NCBI RefSeq assembly: GCF_020991375.1
Contig: NZ_JAJLQZ010000019.1
Span: 1 to 64,000 of the forward strand
Source of the DNA: Glycomyces amatae
Lineage (GTDB): Bacteria > Actinomycetota > Actinomycetes > Mycobacteriales > Micromonosporaceae
Length of the DNA: 64,000 nucleotides
Direction: 5' to 3'
In this document: positions 25,331 through 32,970 of the stretch, one piece after another
How positions within the stretch are numbered: the stretch's first letter is position 1
Layout of the letters: the number at the start of each line of letters is the position of its first letter
Made by a program: the position numbers and the translations under genes
The notes under the pieces: model-generated
Seen by the model: only the letters and a program-made list of their open reading frames with translations
Told to the model about the DNA's origin: nothing
Database searches by the model: none

Positions 25331-25716
25331 GGCCGCCGCATCCCTTCAGCGTCGGTGGCCTCGTTCGCCTCGGCCATGGCGTCATACGACTCGTACAGTT
25401 CGGGCCAGTCGGCGCCGGGCTGGAGCGCTTCGGCGGGCAGCTGGTCGAAAGCGACGGCCAGGCGAACGGAGAAGTTCTGGCCGCCGCACGTCGCGAGCCA
25501 GCCAGCGCAAGCAACAGCGTCTTGCTCCGGCCGTTCGGGAACCATGTGGCATGCGAACAGTGCTTGCGGGGCACCGTCCCAGTTCTCGGGCTGCTCGCTG
25601 GTGTTCTTGAGCGCTTCGAACCGCTCGGGTGGGAACTTGCCCGGTTCAGCGGCGGTCTGCCACGGGCATTCGGTGCAGGGCCGCTTCTGACGGGGCAGTT
25701 CACGCTTGTCATTCAT
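25327..25716 (-). CDS. DUF6283 family protein, 129 aa
   Basis: RPCTECPWQTAAEPGKFPPERFEALKNTSEQ, LFACHMVPE and CAGWLATCGGQN give the conserved Cys/His set of DUF6283 (CxxCPW, ACH, CAG), probably a metal-binding site. The ATG lies four bases after the stop of the neighbouring DUF6283 paralogue, and its own stop overlaps the next start. Found mostly in actinobacterial phages and plasmids; role unknown. Confidence 0.85.
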   Translation of the reverse strand: MNDKRELPRQKRPCTECPWQTAAEPGKFPPERFEALKNTSEQPENWDGAPQALFACHMVPERPEQDAVACAGWLATCGGQNFSVRLAVAFDQLPAEALQPGADWPELYESYDAMAEANEATDAEGMRRP

Positions 25717-25719
25717 CGG

Positions 25720-26157
25720 TTAGCGCTGCTTTCTGGCGTTGGCGGCCCGGTTCGCTGCGGCCATCGCATCGTAGGAGTCATACAGTTCGGGCCAGTCCTC
25801 CCCGGGTTCGAGCGCGTCGGGAGCAATCGTGCCTTGCAGTACCGCCATGCGCACGCTGAGGTTGTCACGGCCGGCGACGGCCAGGAACCCAGCGCATGTC
25901 AGGGACGCGGGTGCACCTGTGGAGGGCGCGCTGGCATGGCATCCGAACTGGGCTTGCGCCTGCCCGTCCCAGTGCTCGGGTTGCACGCTCGTGTGTCTGC
26001 TGGAGTCGAATACCGAGTCGGGGAAGGCACCCAGGGGGGCGTCTTTGCGCCATGGGCACGTCGCGCACGGGCTTCGGCGGTATCCGGCGACGTTGTCTGT
26101 GCGGACGACGCCCCATTCGCCTGCGGGGTCTTCACAGACCCATTCGGGTTCGGTCAT
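25720..26157 (-). CDS. DUF6283 family protein, second copy, 145 aa
   Basis: Same signature as the next gene: SPCATCPWRKDAPLGAFPDSVFDSSRHT, FGCHAS, CAGFLAVAGRDN, and a similar C-terminus (WPELYDSYDAMAAAN against WPELYESYDAMAEAN). The two are tandem paralogues. ATG 26157 with GAAGGACC upstream replaces the longer open frame to 26304. Confidence 0.85.
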   Translation of the reverse strand: MTEPEWVCEDPAGEWGVVRTDNVAGYRRSPCATCPWRKDAPLGAFPDSVFDSSRHTSVQPEHWDGQAQAQFGCHASAPSTGAPASLTCAGFLAVAGRDNLSVRMAVLQGTIAPDALEPGEDWPELYDSYDAMAAANRAANARKQR

Positions 26158-26291
26158 GGCGATGCGGTCCTTCACATGGTTCGGTGCGGGGGGCGCTGTC
26201 GGGCGTCCGTTCATTCTTCCTGATGCGCGGGGCGGTGTGCGGGCCAGCGCGGGCGGTGGGGTGCGTCTGCGGCGCCTGGACCGCACTGGTC

Positions 26292-26705
26292 TCAGAAATG
26301 CCACCAGCGGTCGTAGCCGTCCGGCACGGTCGGGAACGCCGCGAGCATCGGCCGCAGGATCGCCAGGTGCGCAGCCATGGTTACCGGTTCGTCGGCACCC
26401 CAGTAGGTGTGGCCGTCCCAGCGGCCGGTGCGCTTAGCGCCGCAGCGGCCGTCGAGGCCTGCGGTGAGCACCGAGCGCGGGCTGGATACGTCGACCGGTT
26501 CGGTGCGTGTGTGGCTCCACAGGCGCAGGGGCCCGAGGCAGGCGGGCGTGTAGCCGTGTTTGCGGCGGTACCAGAGCGCGTCGACGGTGCCGTTGACGGT
26601 GTACCAGGTGCGGCCGTACTCGATGGTGGCGTGCTGTTCGGCGGTGAGCGTGGCGAGGTCGCGGGCGTAGTGTCCGACGATGCGGCATCGGTCGGTGCGG
26701 TACAT
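26292..26705 (-). CDS. Hypothetical protein, 137 aa
   Basis: IVGHYARDLATLTAEQHATIEYGRTWYTVNGT and WDGHTYWGADEPVTMAAHLAILRP are the readable parts; the C-terminus is aromatic (YDRWWHF). The ATG has GGAGCC upstream. No family is recognised. It belongs to the same minus-strand operon as its neighbours. Confidence 0.68.
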   Translation of the reverse strand: MYRTDRCRIVGHYARDLATLTAEQHATIEYGRTWYTVNGTVDALWYRRKHGYTPACLGPLRLWSHTRTEPVDVSSPRSVLTAGLDGRCGAKRTGRWDGHTYWGADEPVTMAAHLAILRPMLAAFPTVPDGYDRWWHF

Positions 26706-26792
26706 GGCGGCTCCGTGCGGTTCGGTGCGCGGCGGTGGCGGGGCGCGGGCGCCTGGCGGCCCGGGTGCGCGGGCCGCCAGCGCGGCGGTGAA

Positions 26793-27605
26793 TTACGCGG
26801 CAGTGGCGAGCGTGCGGGCAGCGTGACGGCGGCGGCGTTCGATGAAGCTGCGGTGGACCTCGCGGGCCGCGGTGAGCGTTGCTTCGCGTCCGTTTGCGAG
26901 GTGTTCCCAGCGGGCGACGTCGGCTTCCGCGTTCGCTTTGGCGGTGACCAGGCGGGTGATCGTGTTCGGTGCGGTGGTGCCGTGTTCGGCGTCCCACAGG
27001 TCGCGGGCGGCCTTGGTAATTGATGCTTTCGCGTTGCGGACCTGTTGGCGCGCGTGGCGGAGCCCGTCGATGGCGTCGGTTTCGCGTGCGGCGAGCGCAG
27101 CGGCTGCTTTGTCAAGGATCGCGTCGAGGTCGTCGACGTGCCAGATCGTGGCCAAGGCCGCGCGTTGGGCGGGGTCAATGTCGGGGTCGGCGAGCCAGAG
27201 CGCGGTGTCGGCGCGGGCCTCGATGGTGGCGGCGTGGAACTTGTCGGGGCCCGGCAGCGGCAGGTTCGGGTCGTGCGCCCAGGCGGGCCCGGTGGGTGTC
27301 CACTGTCCGGCGGCCGGGAGTAGCAGGCCGCCCCAGGGTGTGGCGGGGCCGCGCGTCTCGCGGTGGCGGGGGTCGACGGTGGCGGCGACTTTCCGGATGT
27401 TGGCGGCGTGCCAGCCTTTGCACTTAGGGCGGTCGCAGCGGCAGGCGACGATTTCGGCTCGGTAACGGTCGGCGGCGGGGTCGATGCCGGTCACGGTCCA
27501 GGTGCCGGAGTCGGGACCCCACGTGTCGGCGCCGTTCGCGGTGCCGGTGAGCGGGTGCGGGTAGTGAGTGAGGGTGTAGCGGGGGGCGGCGGGTGTGCGT
27601 GCCAT
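26793..27605 (-). CDS. Hypothetical protein, 270 aa
   Basis: The N-terminal part is beta-rich with one CRCDRPKCKGWH cluster (residues about 55-66) that could bind a metal. The C-terminal half is an Ala/Arg-rich long helix (LDAILDKAAAALAARE, HARQQVRNAKASITKAARD, KANAEADVARWEHLANGREATL), probably coiled coil. AAGGA precedes the ATG. Function unknown. Confidence 0.7.
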   Translation of the reverse strand: MARTPAAPRYTLTHYPHPLTGTANGADTWGPDSGTWTVTGIDPAADRYRAEIVACRCDRPKCKGWHAANIRKVAATVDPRHRETRGPATPWGGLLLPAAGQWTPTGPAWAHDPNLPLPGPDKFHAATIEARADTALWLADPDIDPAQRAALATIWHVDDLDAILDKAAAALAARETDAIDGLRHARQQVRNAKASITKAARDLWDAEHGTTAPNTITRLVTAKANAEADVARWEHLANGREATLTAAREVHRSFIERRRRHAARTLATAA

Positions 27606-27659
27606 GTCGGAGGGTCCTTCCGTGGTGTGCGGTGCGGCGGGTCCGGCCGGACCAGTGGG

Positions 27660-27896
27660 TTACGCCCAGGTGCATCCGGGGAAGGTGAGGACGGTTGCGG
27701 AGGTGCCGTTGGCGGCGCGGCCGAGGGCGGCCCCGGCGCGGTCGCCTGCGGCGGCAGCGGCGGCGAACATGGCGCGGAATTGGTCGCAGGCGAGCGGTGT
27801 GCCGGTGACGGCGGGGGTGCCGCCTTCAGTGCCGGTGGCGAGCGCGAGGCCGGTGCTGGCGATGAGCGCGGCGAAGGCGGTGCGGTTGAGGGTCAT
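27660..27896 (-). CDS. Small alanine-rich protein, possibly exported, 78 aa
   Basis: It starts MTLNRTAFAALIASTGLALATG, which resembles a short signal sequence, and has one Cys pair (LACDQF, FPGCTW). GGAG lies nine bases before the ATG. It is the first gene behind operator copy 1 and leads the operon that runs to 24686. Confidence 0.6.
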   Translation of the reverse strand: MTLNRTAFAALIASTGLALATGTEGGTPAVTGTPLACDQFRAMFAAAAAAGDRAGAALGRAANGTSATVLTFPGCTWA

Positions 27897-27947
27897 GGGG
27901 TGGTGCTCCGTTCAGTGCTTGTCCGTGTAGGTCAAGCATAACCGAAG

Positions 27948-27965
27948 TGAAGACAATTGTCTTCA
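27948..27965. promoter_or_regulatory. Operator copy 1 of the TGAAGACAATTGTCTTCA family
   Basis: A perfect 18-base palindrome, 52 bases upstream of the ATG at 27896 (minus strand). Read towards the gene it is followed 17-18 bases after its left half by TATGCT (a -10 box), then CTACACGGACAAGCA and a GGAGC ribosome-binding site. The same series is found at copies 3, 4 and 5. Confidence 0.85.
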
Positions 27966-28004
27966 GTCGTTGCGGTGTTGTGGTCAGTTGCGACCGTTTC
28001 GTTG

Positions 28005-28346
28005 TCAATGGCGCGGTGGCAGCGAATCCCGCCCCACATACCACCGGGCAAACCGCGTCACCAGCTCGCCCCGGGTGAAACCGTCGTGGTCGGCCAGTGC
28101 CCCGAACTGTTCCCACACGCCCGTCGGCAAGGGCACCGTGACCGAGAGCCGCTCGTCGCGACTGGCGCTGCGACCGCTCCATTCGGGGCGCACCGGGGGG
28201 CGTCCCTCCCCGCACCACCATGCGATGAACGCACCGATGAGTTCGGGTGCGCGGGCTTCGACCGAGGCGGCGGCGGCGGTGAAGTCCGCCGCGAGCGCTG
28301 GCGGCAGTTTGACGACGGCGCGGGTGCCTTTCAGGTGGTCGGTCAT
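28005..28346 (-). CDS. Tandem ribbon-helix-helix protein, candidate regulator, 113 aa
   Basis: Two halves share one pattern: strand plus two helices. The first is RAVVKLPPALAADFTAAAASVEARAPELIGAFIAWWCG, the second LSVTVPLPTGVWEQFGALADHDGFTRGELVTRFARWYVG, ending DSLPPRH. This is what a fused RHH dimer should look like. GGGAGGGG precedes the ATG at 28346, and operator copy 2 lies only 18 bases upstream of that ATG, where a bound repressor would block its own gene. Paralogues are at 32971-33321 and 49194-49541. Confidence 0.75.
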   Translation of the reverse strand: MTDHLKGTRAVVKLPPALAADFTAAAASVEARAPELIGAFIAWWCGEGRPPVRPEWSGRSASRDERLSVTVPLPTGVWEQFGALADHDGFTRGELVTRFARWYVGRDSLPPRH

Positions 28347-28363
28347 GCGTGGCCCCTCCCAAT

Positions 28364-28381
28364 TCAAGACGATCGTCTTCA
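28364..28381. promoter_or_regulatory. Operator copy 2, close to the RHH start codon
   Basis: The core AAGACGATCGTCTT is a perfect 14-base palindrome. Unlike the other copies it lies just 18 bases from the start codon, between the ribosome-binding site and any upstream promoter, which suits autorepression. Confidence 0.75.
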
Positions 28382-28471
28382 ATGGTAGCGGATTCGGGGC
28401 GAGCGCGCTCCCGGGCGCGCCGGCAGGGGGCGCCGGCCCCCGCAGCACCGGGACCCGGGCCCAGTGGCGGC

Positions 28472-28503
28472 ACGGGGCCGCCCGCACACGCGGGCGGCCC
28501 CGT
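28472..28503. terminator. Hairpin terminator
   Basis: A perfect 13-base GC-rich stem, ACGGGGCCGCCCG with CGGGCGGCCCCGT, around a 6-base loop, directly behind the minus-strand gene that ends at 28507. No strong T-run. Confidence 0.7.
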
Positions 28504-28506
28504 CGT

Positions 28507-28815
28507 TCACTGCTGCCGGTGGCCGAACGCGGGCGCGAGGTTCACGCGGGGCCTGCCGGTAAGCAGCGGGGCGGGTGCATGTTCCATAAGCGCCCCTATG
28601 GCCGCGAACGGCATCTCGAGCCACAGTGTCGCGCCTGGGCACCGGCGCGGCAGCGGCCGCGCGGGGCGGTGGGCGGCGACGCGATGCAAGGCGACGTTGA
28701 CACCAACGGCGGCGAAGTCGGCGCCGTACATGCGGTGGTCGCACTCCTCGCAGTGCGCGACCCAGTCGCCCGAGGTCCGGCGGGGGCGGTGGATAACGGT
28801 CTTGTCGCGGGTCAA
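28507..28815 (-). CDS. Small protein with C2H2-like motif, 102 aa
   Basis: TTG 28815 is chosen because AAGGAG lies at correct spacing upstream. Near the N-terminus HCEECDHRMYGADFAAVGVNVALHRVAAH has two Cys and two His at zinc-finger spacing. The rest is basic and Pro-rich (RPARPLPRRCPG). It follows the ArdC-like gene by about 70 bases in the same operon. Confidence 0.6.
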   Translation of the reverse strand: MTRDKTVIHRPRRTSGDWVAHCEECDHRMYGADFAAVGVNVALHRVAAHRPARPLPRRCPGATLWLEMPFAAIGALMEHAPAPLLTGRPRVNLAPAFGHRQQ

Positions 28816-28883
28816 AGCAAGCTCCTTGATCAGATCAGCGGAAGTCGGGGCGGCCCGGCCGAGCAGGCCGGGCCGTCTGCGCG

Positions 28884-29543
28884 TCAGAACCGGTCGAGGG
28901 CCGCCTCGGCGTCGGTCGCCAGCGGCGCGGCGGCGGCGGCCGCTTTCGCACTGGCGGCAGCGTCGGCAAGTGCGGTCACGACGGCGAGCAGTTCGGCCGG
29001 GCATCCGGTGATCTCGACGCCGAAGCGTTCGCGCGCCTGCGTCCGCATGGCGTCGGCGAACGCCTCCAGGCAGGCCGCGCCAAGGGTGCGCGCGTCGGGC
29101 AGTTCGACGCGCTCCAGTCGCTTCGCGGCGAGCATGTCGGCCCATTCGGCCGGTCCCATCGCGCGGGTCTGCGAGATGTCGAACACCGACCCGACCGGGC
29201 GGAAGCACCGCTGGCCCTGGACGGTCTTGGGCACGAACACTTTCGCGGCTTTTTCGCCGTGGATCACGACGCGGCCGCGCTGGACCCATCCGGCCCACGT
29301 GTCGAGCGCAGTCGGCGCGATGGCCCGGCGGGTGAACTGGCGGTAGACGAAGTGGAGGTTGCGGGCCGAGTAGCCGGTCACGGCCGGGGAGGCGGCGACG
29401 AATCCGAGGATCGCCTGCTGGGCGGCGCGGTTCGAGTCGGCGAGCGCGACGGAGGCGTCCTGTTCGGCCTCGTGAGCCTCGGCCGCTTTGAGGAGGGCGG
29501 TAGCGCCGCGCTCGGCGGCGGTGCGGGTGGTGCTGCGGTACAT
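28884..29543 (-). CDS. ArdC-type N-terminal (ssDNA-binding) domain protein, 219 aa
   Basis: TGYSARNLHFVYRQ, TWAGWVQRGRVVIHGEKAAKVFVP and FRPVGSVFDISQTR form the N-terminal domain of ArdC/LtrC-like antirestriction proteins, which bind single-stranded DNA and protect incoming plasmids. The metallopeptidase domain of full-length ArdC (with HExxH) is absent; the C-terminus is only helical. The ATG at 29543 has GGAG seven bases upstream. It is the first gene behind operator copy 3. Confidence 0.8.
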   Translation of the reverse strand: MYRSTTRTAAERGATALLKAAEAHEAEQDASVALADSNRAAQQAILGFVAASPAVTGYSARNLHFVYRQFTRRAIAPTALDTWAGWVQRGRVVIHGEKAAKVFVPKTVQGQRCFRPVGSVFDISQTRAMGPAEWADMLAAKRLERVELPDARTLGAACLEAFADAMRTQARERFGVEITGCPAELLAVVTALADAAASAKAAAAAAPLATDAEAALDRF

Positions 29544-29595
29544 GGTGTCGCTCCGTTCGTTGCTGGTCCGTGTACCGCCAAGTCTAATTTGATCT

Positions 29596-29609
29596 AAGAC
29601 AATTGTCTT
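29596..29609. promoter_or_regulatory. Operator copy 3
   Basis: AAGACAATTGTCTT, a perfect 14-base palindrome 53 bases upstream of the ArdC-like ATG (minus strand). It is followed by TAGACT as -10, then CGGTACACGGACCAGCA and GGAG, as in copies 1, 4 and 5. Confidence 0.85.
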
Positions 29610-29727
29610 CACTTGTTGTCGTATTGCGATCGGACGTTGCGGAGTTGTTGCACCGCGATCGTCCGTAATTTTCGAGGAAACGAACGGATCGCAGCACGAC
29701 TACAAGTCGACTACAACCCCCATCAGA

Positions 29728-29758
29728 TGAAGACGATTGTCTTCATATCGAGTAGGCT
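29728..29758 (+). promoter_or_regulatory. Operator copy 4 with -10 box
   Basis: TGAAGACGATTGTCTTCA (29728-29745, one mismatch from a perfect palindrome) with TAGGCT at 29753-29758. The leader GCGGTACACGGACAACCA and GGAG follow before GTG 29794. Copies 3 and 4 face away from each other about 120 bases apart and drive divergent genes. Confidence 0.85.
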
Positions 29759-29793
29759 TGCGGTACACGGACAACCAACCGAACGGAGCCACC

Positions 29794-30741
29794 GTGATCA
29801 AGCCAACCGCAGCCGCCGCACTCACCGCCGCCGCCGCCGCATTCGCGATCTGCCCCCAGGCCGCGCACGCCGCCACCCTCACCGGCGACGCCGCCCTCGT
29901 CATCGGCGGCACGCCCGCCACCGTCACCGTCACCGCACCCGCGCCCCTCAAGCAGGCCGTCACCGTCACCGTCGCCGTGACCGGCCTCGACGCCTACGCC
30001 ACCGCAACCACCGACACCGCCGGATGCACACCCACCGCACCGGCCGTCATCACCTGCACATTCACCGACTCCAAGCAGGACATCACCATTCCCGTCCAGA
30101 TCACCCCCGCCCCGGACGCAGGCCTGTATGAGTCCGAGACCGTCACCGGCGCGCTCACCGCGACCGACGCCACTGGAACGGCGACGCTCCCGGTCACCGT
30201 GACGGGGAGCCTCCCCGACCCGGACGTCTCCCCGTCCCCCTCGCCCGACCCCTCGGACTCGCCCCACCCGATCGACCCGACGCCGAGCCCGAACGACGAG
30301 CCGACCGACACACCCGAGACGAACACCGCCACCGACACCGAAACGGTGTTCCTCCCCGACCCCGCCGACCCCGGGACCGGCTACCACTACCCGACCGGCA
30401 GGACGGACCCGGGCACGGGCAGCGAATACGCGGCTCCCTCGGTTGCCGATGCGTCCCCGGCGGTCACCGAGTGGCCCTCGTACTCCCCCGAAGCGCCGAG
30501 CGCGGACACGTTCGTCATGCCCGCCGCCGCCACCGGTGACGACGGCGGCGGCATCAACTGGTGGATCACCGGCGGCATCGCTGCCGCTGCGGTCGGCGCA
30601 GCGACTGCCGTCGCCGTGCTCAAGCGCCGCCGCGCGAAGCGCGGCGCCGACGCCGGGGACACCGTTGCGGACGATGCCGAGGACACCACGAAGAAAATGC
30701 CCACAGTAGAGGCTGAGCGCGCGGCGGCACCCGCGAAGTAG
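29794..30741 (+). CDS. Secreted, C-terminally membrane-anchored protein, 315 aa
   Basis: A signal peptide ends at AAHA (about residue 26). It is followed by two beta-sandwich-like stretches (VTVTAPAPLKQAVTVTVAVTGL, CTFTDSKQDITIPVQITPAP, YESETVTGALTATDATGTATLPVTVTG), a Pro/Ser/Asp-rich spacer (about 155-250), one membrane helix (INWWITGGIAAAAVGAATAVAVL) and a basic stop-transfer sequence. This is a surface protein with its head outside the cell. GTG 29794 has GGAG upstream. A paralogue in opposite orientation is at 46418-47335. Confidence 0.85.
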   Translation: MIKPTAAAALTAAAAAFAICPQAAHAATLTGDAALVIGGTPATVTVTAPAPLKQAVTVTVAVTGLDAYATATTDTAGCTPTAPAVITCTFTDSKQDITIPVQITPAPDAGLYESETVTGALTATDATGTATLPVTVTGSLPDPDVSPSPSPDPSDSPHPIDPTPSPNDEPTDTPETNTATDTETVFLPDPADPGTGYHYPTGRTDPGTGSEYAAPSVADASPAVTEWPSYSPEAPSADTFVMPAAATGDDGGGINWWITGGIAAAAVGAATAVAVLKRRRAKRGADAGDTVADDAEDTTKKMPTVEAERAAAPAK

Positions 30742-30745
30742 ACCG

Positions 30746-30775
30746 TACGGGAGAGCGGGGCACCAGCTCCGCTCT
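30746..30775. terminator. Hairpin terminator behind the surface-protein gene
   Basis: GGGAGAGCGG paired with CCGCTCTCCC, a perfect 10-base stem with a 10-base loop, five bases after the stop codon. Confidence 0.75.
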
Positions 30776-30828
30776 CCCGATCGAGACAGCTTTGAGCTGG
30801 TAATCAACTGTCTATAAGCGACGACAAC

Positions 30829-30926
30829 AAGTCGACTACAACGCACCCGGATGCTTGCGTTTGTGGGTGCGCCACGACAGGATTGGTATATCGCAAGCAA
30901 GCAAAAAGTGTTGTTAGACAACTCAA
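30829..30926 (+). promoter_or_regulatory. Upstream element A, copy 1
   Basis: A block of about 95 bases containing AAGTCGACTACAACG, GCTTGCGTTTGTGGGTG, ACGACAGGATTGGTATATCG and TGTTGTTAGACAAC. It recurs upstream of two other operons (46238-46330 inverted, 47567-47650) with about 60-80% identity. It lies about 100 bases before the gene at 31018 and probably holds its promoter. Confidence 0.65.
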
Positions 30927-31017
30927 CAGGGACATCACAACGACAACGGGACCGCTCGCGCTGCCACGCGAACCGCCCCGAAAGCACGCCTCAACACCAT
31001 TGTAAGGGAGCGAAACA

Positions 31018-31511
31018 TGGCTCTTGAATGGACACACCTCGCGATCCCCTACCCGGGCAACCGGACCGTGATCGAAGCGCACGCCACCCACTGCCGACAC
31101 GCTGCGCTCGGCTACGCCGCCGATCCCGCCCGCGACTGTGCCGACATCGAACACCGGCTTACCGCACTCGCGGCCGAAACGGCCAACCTTGCGCACCGCC
31201 TTACCGGCACCACACCGACCGTCACCGTCTATCAAGGCCGATGCCTGCTCGGCACCGACCGCCAATGCGTCACCGGCGACGGCATCCCGACCGACGCCCC
31301 AGCGCAGGCCGCCCCGGACACTGACGCTGCCGTTCGCGACCGCGCAATCGACGCAGTCATCACCGCACTCGGCGGCGACGAGACCCGCAACGGCCACACC
31401 GGCGACCTCGGCACGATCAAGGCGTATCGCGCGCTCGCGGCCGCCGCCGTCGACGCGCTCGGCACCCGCTTCACACTCACGCCCCGATCGGCCGACACCG
31501 CCGCACGCTAA
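31018..31511 (+). CDS. Hypothetical protein, 164 aa
   Basis: MALEWTHLAIPYPGNRTVIEA begins the frame behind AAGGGAGCG. The N-terminal half is helical (DIEHRLTALAAETANLAHRL), and the middle has VYQGRCLLGTDRQCVTGDG with two Cys. No family is recognised. It opens a plus-strand operon driven from element A. Confidence 0.65.
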
Positions 31512-31579
31512 CCACCGGGCGGGCACCGCTCGGCGGTGTCCGCCCCGCCGTCAACCGCACTCACTGAAAGCGACCCAGT

Positions 31580-32011
31580 ATGACCGCATCCGTCACCACG
31601 GCTCACGCCATCCTCGTCGGACACACCACGCGCCGTGCCATCGAACTTGACGCCGCACTGGTCTCGCTCTACCGCCAAGGCCACACCTGGGGCGAAACCT
31701 GCGTGAACGATGCCGCCGACCGCTTTCGCGACACCCGCATGAACCTCGCCGCGCTCGCCGGTCACGACCGGCTCCGCCGCGCCTGGCGTGAAGACATCAG
31801 AACCCTCGCGCTCCGCCATCACTGCGGCGTCCTCACCACCAGTGAGATCGCCGCGCTCGCGGTAAACATGCTCCACCCCGGGCCGCCTGGTCGCCTCGTC
31901 CGCAAGCGCGGCATGGTCGGGTTCCATATCGAACACGACTTCGACTATCTGATGACTCGCGCGCTCACCTCAGGCGCCATCGTCCACGCACTGAACGCCG
32001 CGCCGCGCTGA
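31580..32011 (+). CDS. Hypothetical protein, 143 aa
   Basis: Helical soluble protein (RRAIELDAALVSLYRQGHTWGETCVNDAADRF, LRRAWREDIRTLALRHHCGVLTTSEIAAL). GAAAG lies upstream of the ATG. A GC-rich hairpin (31517-31545) separates it from the previous gene and could tune expression. Function unknown. Confidence 0.65.
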   Translation: MTASVTTAHAILVGHTTRRAIELDAALVSLYRQGHTWGETCVNDAADRFRDTRMNLAALAGHDRLRRAWREDIRTLALRHHCGVLTTSEIAALAVNMLHPGPPGRLVRKRGMVGFHIEHDFDYLMTRALTSGAIVHALNAAPR

Positions 32012-32073
32012 CCACCACTGCTCCCCCGCCGGGCCCGGCTCCCGACGGGGGCCTCCAACGCACAGGACGCGCC

Positions 32074-32289
32074 ATAACACACACCTGCCCCGATGCGACA
32101 CTCGCACTCCGGCCGCGAACCTTCACGCCGACACCAACCACCGCGGCCGCACTACCCCGGGCGCCGACCCTCAGCAATCCCCCGGGCTCGCACATGCATC
32201 CACCGTCTCCCGACACCGACGCCCTCGCACCCGCGCTCCTGGCGCTCACCGACGACAGCTACACCATCGCCGACACCGCCGCTCAGTAA
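32074..32289 (+). CDS. Possible small gene with ATA first codon, 71 aa
   Basis: A frame ending TIADTAAQ-stop at 32289 has good codon use back to an ATA at 32074, which is preceded by AGGAcgcgcc at normal spacing. The first ATG in frame (32191) would leave only about 31 residues. Either ATA is used as a rare start, or an ATG has mutated and the gene is silent. The sequence is Thr/Pro/Ala-rich with no recognised motif. Confidence 0.3.
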   Translation: MTHTCPDATLALRPRTFTPTPTTAAALPRAPTLSNPPGSHMHPPSPDTDALAPALLALTDDSYTIADTAAQ

Positions 32290-32302
32290 GGAAGGCACAC
32301 CC

Positions 32303-32866
32303 GTGCACAACGGCCGCATCATGACGCTCATCGCGCACTGCCCCACCTGCGCTGACGACATCATCACCACCGCTACCGTCCGGTACGCGAATGACGGCAC
32401 CGCCGCGGCACACGGCACGTGCGCGTGCGGTACCCGCGTCATGCGCCCCGTCCTCGGCGGACACCTGCCCCTCCGGCCTGTCTGCGCCTCCTGCGCACCT
32501 AGCCCCAGCCCCACCCGCGCCCACGCGCTCCCCGCCAAGGCAGGCGACACCTACCGGCTCGACCTGCCCACGGTCCCCGGCAACCCGACCTGGCCCGCTG
32601 ACCTTTCCGCCGCCGTCCGCGACGTCGCCGCCCTCCTCGCCGACAACGCCGGCCACAACAACGCCAGCATGTACGCCCCGCTCGCGGCAACGATCGTCGA
32701 AGGGGTCTTCGGCCACGTGGCCGCAACCGCGTTCCACGCCGCCGAAGCATGGTTCATCGAACACCGCAAACAGCCGTTCATGGGATGGGGACACGACGCG
32801 TCCAAAATACTGCGGGACTGGGCCTGGGAGTATGAAGCGACACTGCCTGAACACGTCGACCGCTAA
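32303..32866 (+). CDS. Hypothetical protein with zinc-ribbon-like N-terminus, 187 aa
   Basis: From GTG 32303, behind AAGGAAGG, the N-terminus has HCPTCADDI, then CACGTRV and PVCASCAPS, four CxC/CxxC-type pairs typical of a small zinc ribbon. The C-terminal part is helical (LSAAVRDVAALLADNAGHNNASMYAPLAATIVEGVFGHV). No family is named with certainty. Confidence 0.68.
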   Translation: MHNGRIMTLIAHCPTCADDIITTATVRYANDGTAAAHGTCACGTRVMRPVLGGHLPLRPVCASCAPSPSPTRAHALPAKAGDTYRLDLPTVPGNPTWPADLSAAVRDVAALLADNAGHNNASMYAPLAATIVEGVFGHVAATAFHAAEAWFIEHRKQPFMGWGHDASKILRDWAWEYEATLPEHVDR

Positions 32867-32885
32867 CCGCCGCTACCGCGTACGG

Positions 32886-32915
32886 ATGGGGCGGCGCTTG
32901 CGAACGCCGCCCCAT
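32886..32915. terminator. Hairpin terminator
   Basis: ATGGGGCGGCG paired with CGCCGCCCCAT, a perfect 11-base stem with an 8-base loop, between the genes ending at 32866 and starting at 32971. Confidence 0.6.
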
Positions 32916-32970
32916 GACCGCCCGGCCCTGCACCGTCCCGCTGTCCTTACCGCAATGGAGACCACCCGGC

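Noticed and set aside
30841-30920. Conserved peptide AC-V/I-CGC-x-TT-x-L-x-YR in the three copies of element A
   Set aside because: Most differences between copies change the amino acid, there is no start or ribosome-binding site, and short copies keep only the ACGACA-ATTG part. A regulatory role explains it better.
29743-30987. 414-aa minus-strand frame opposite the surface-protein gene
   Set aside because: Gly/Arg/Val-rich antisense shadow of a high-GC gene without a ribosome-binding site.
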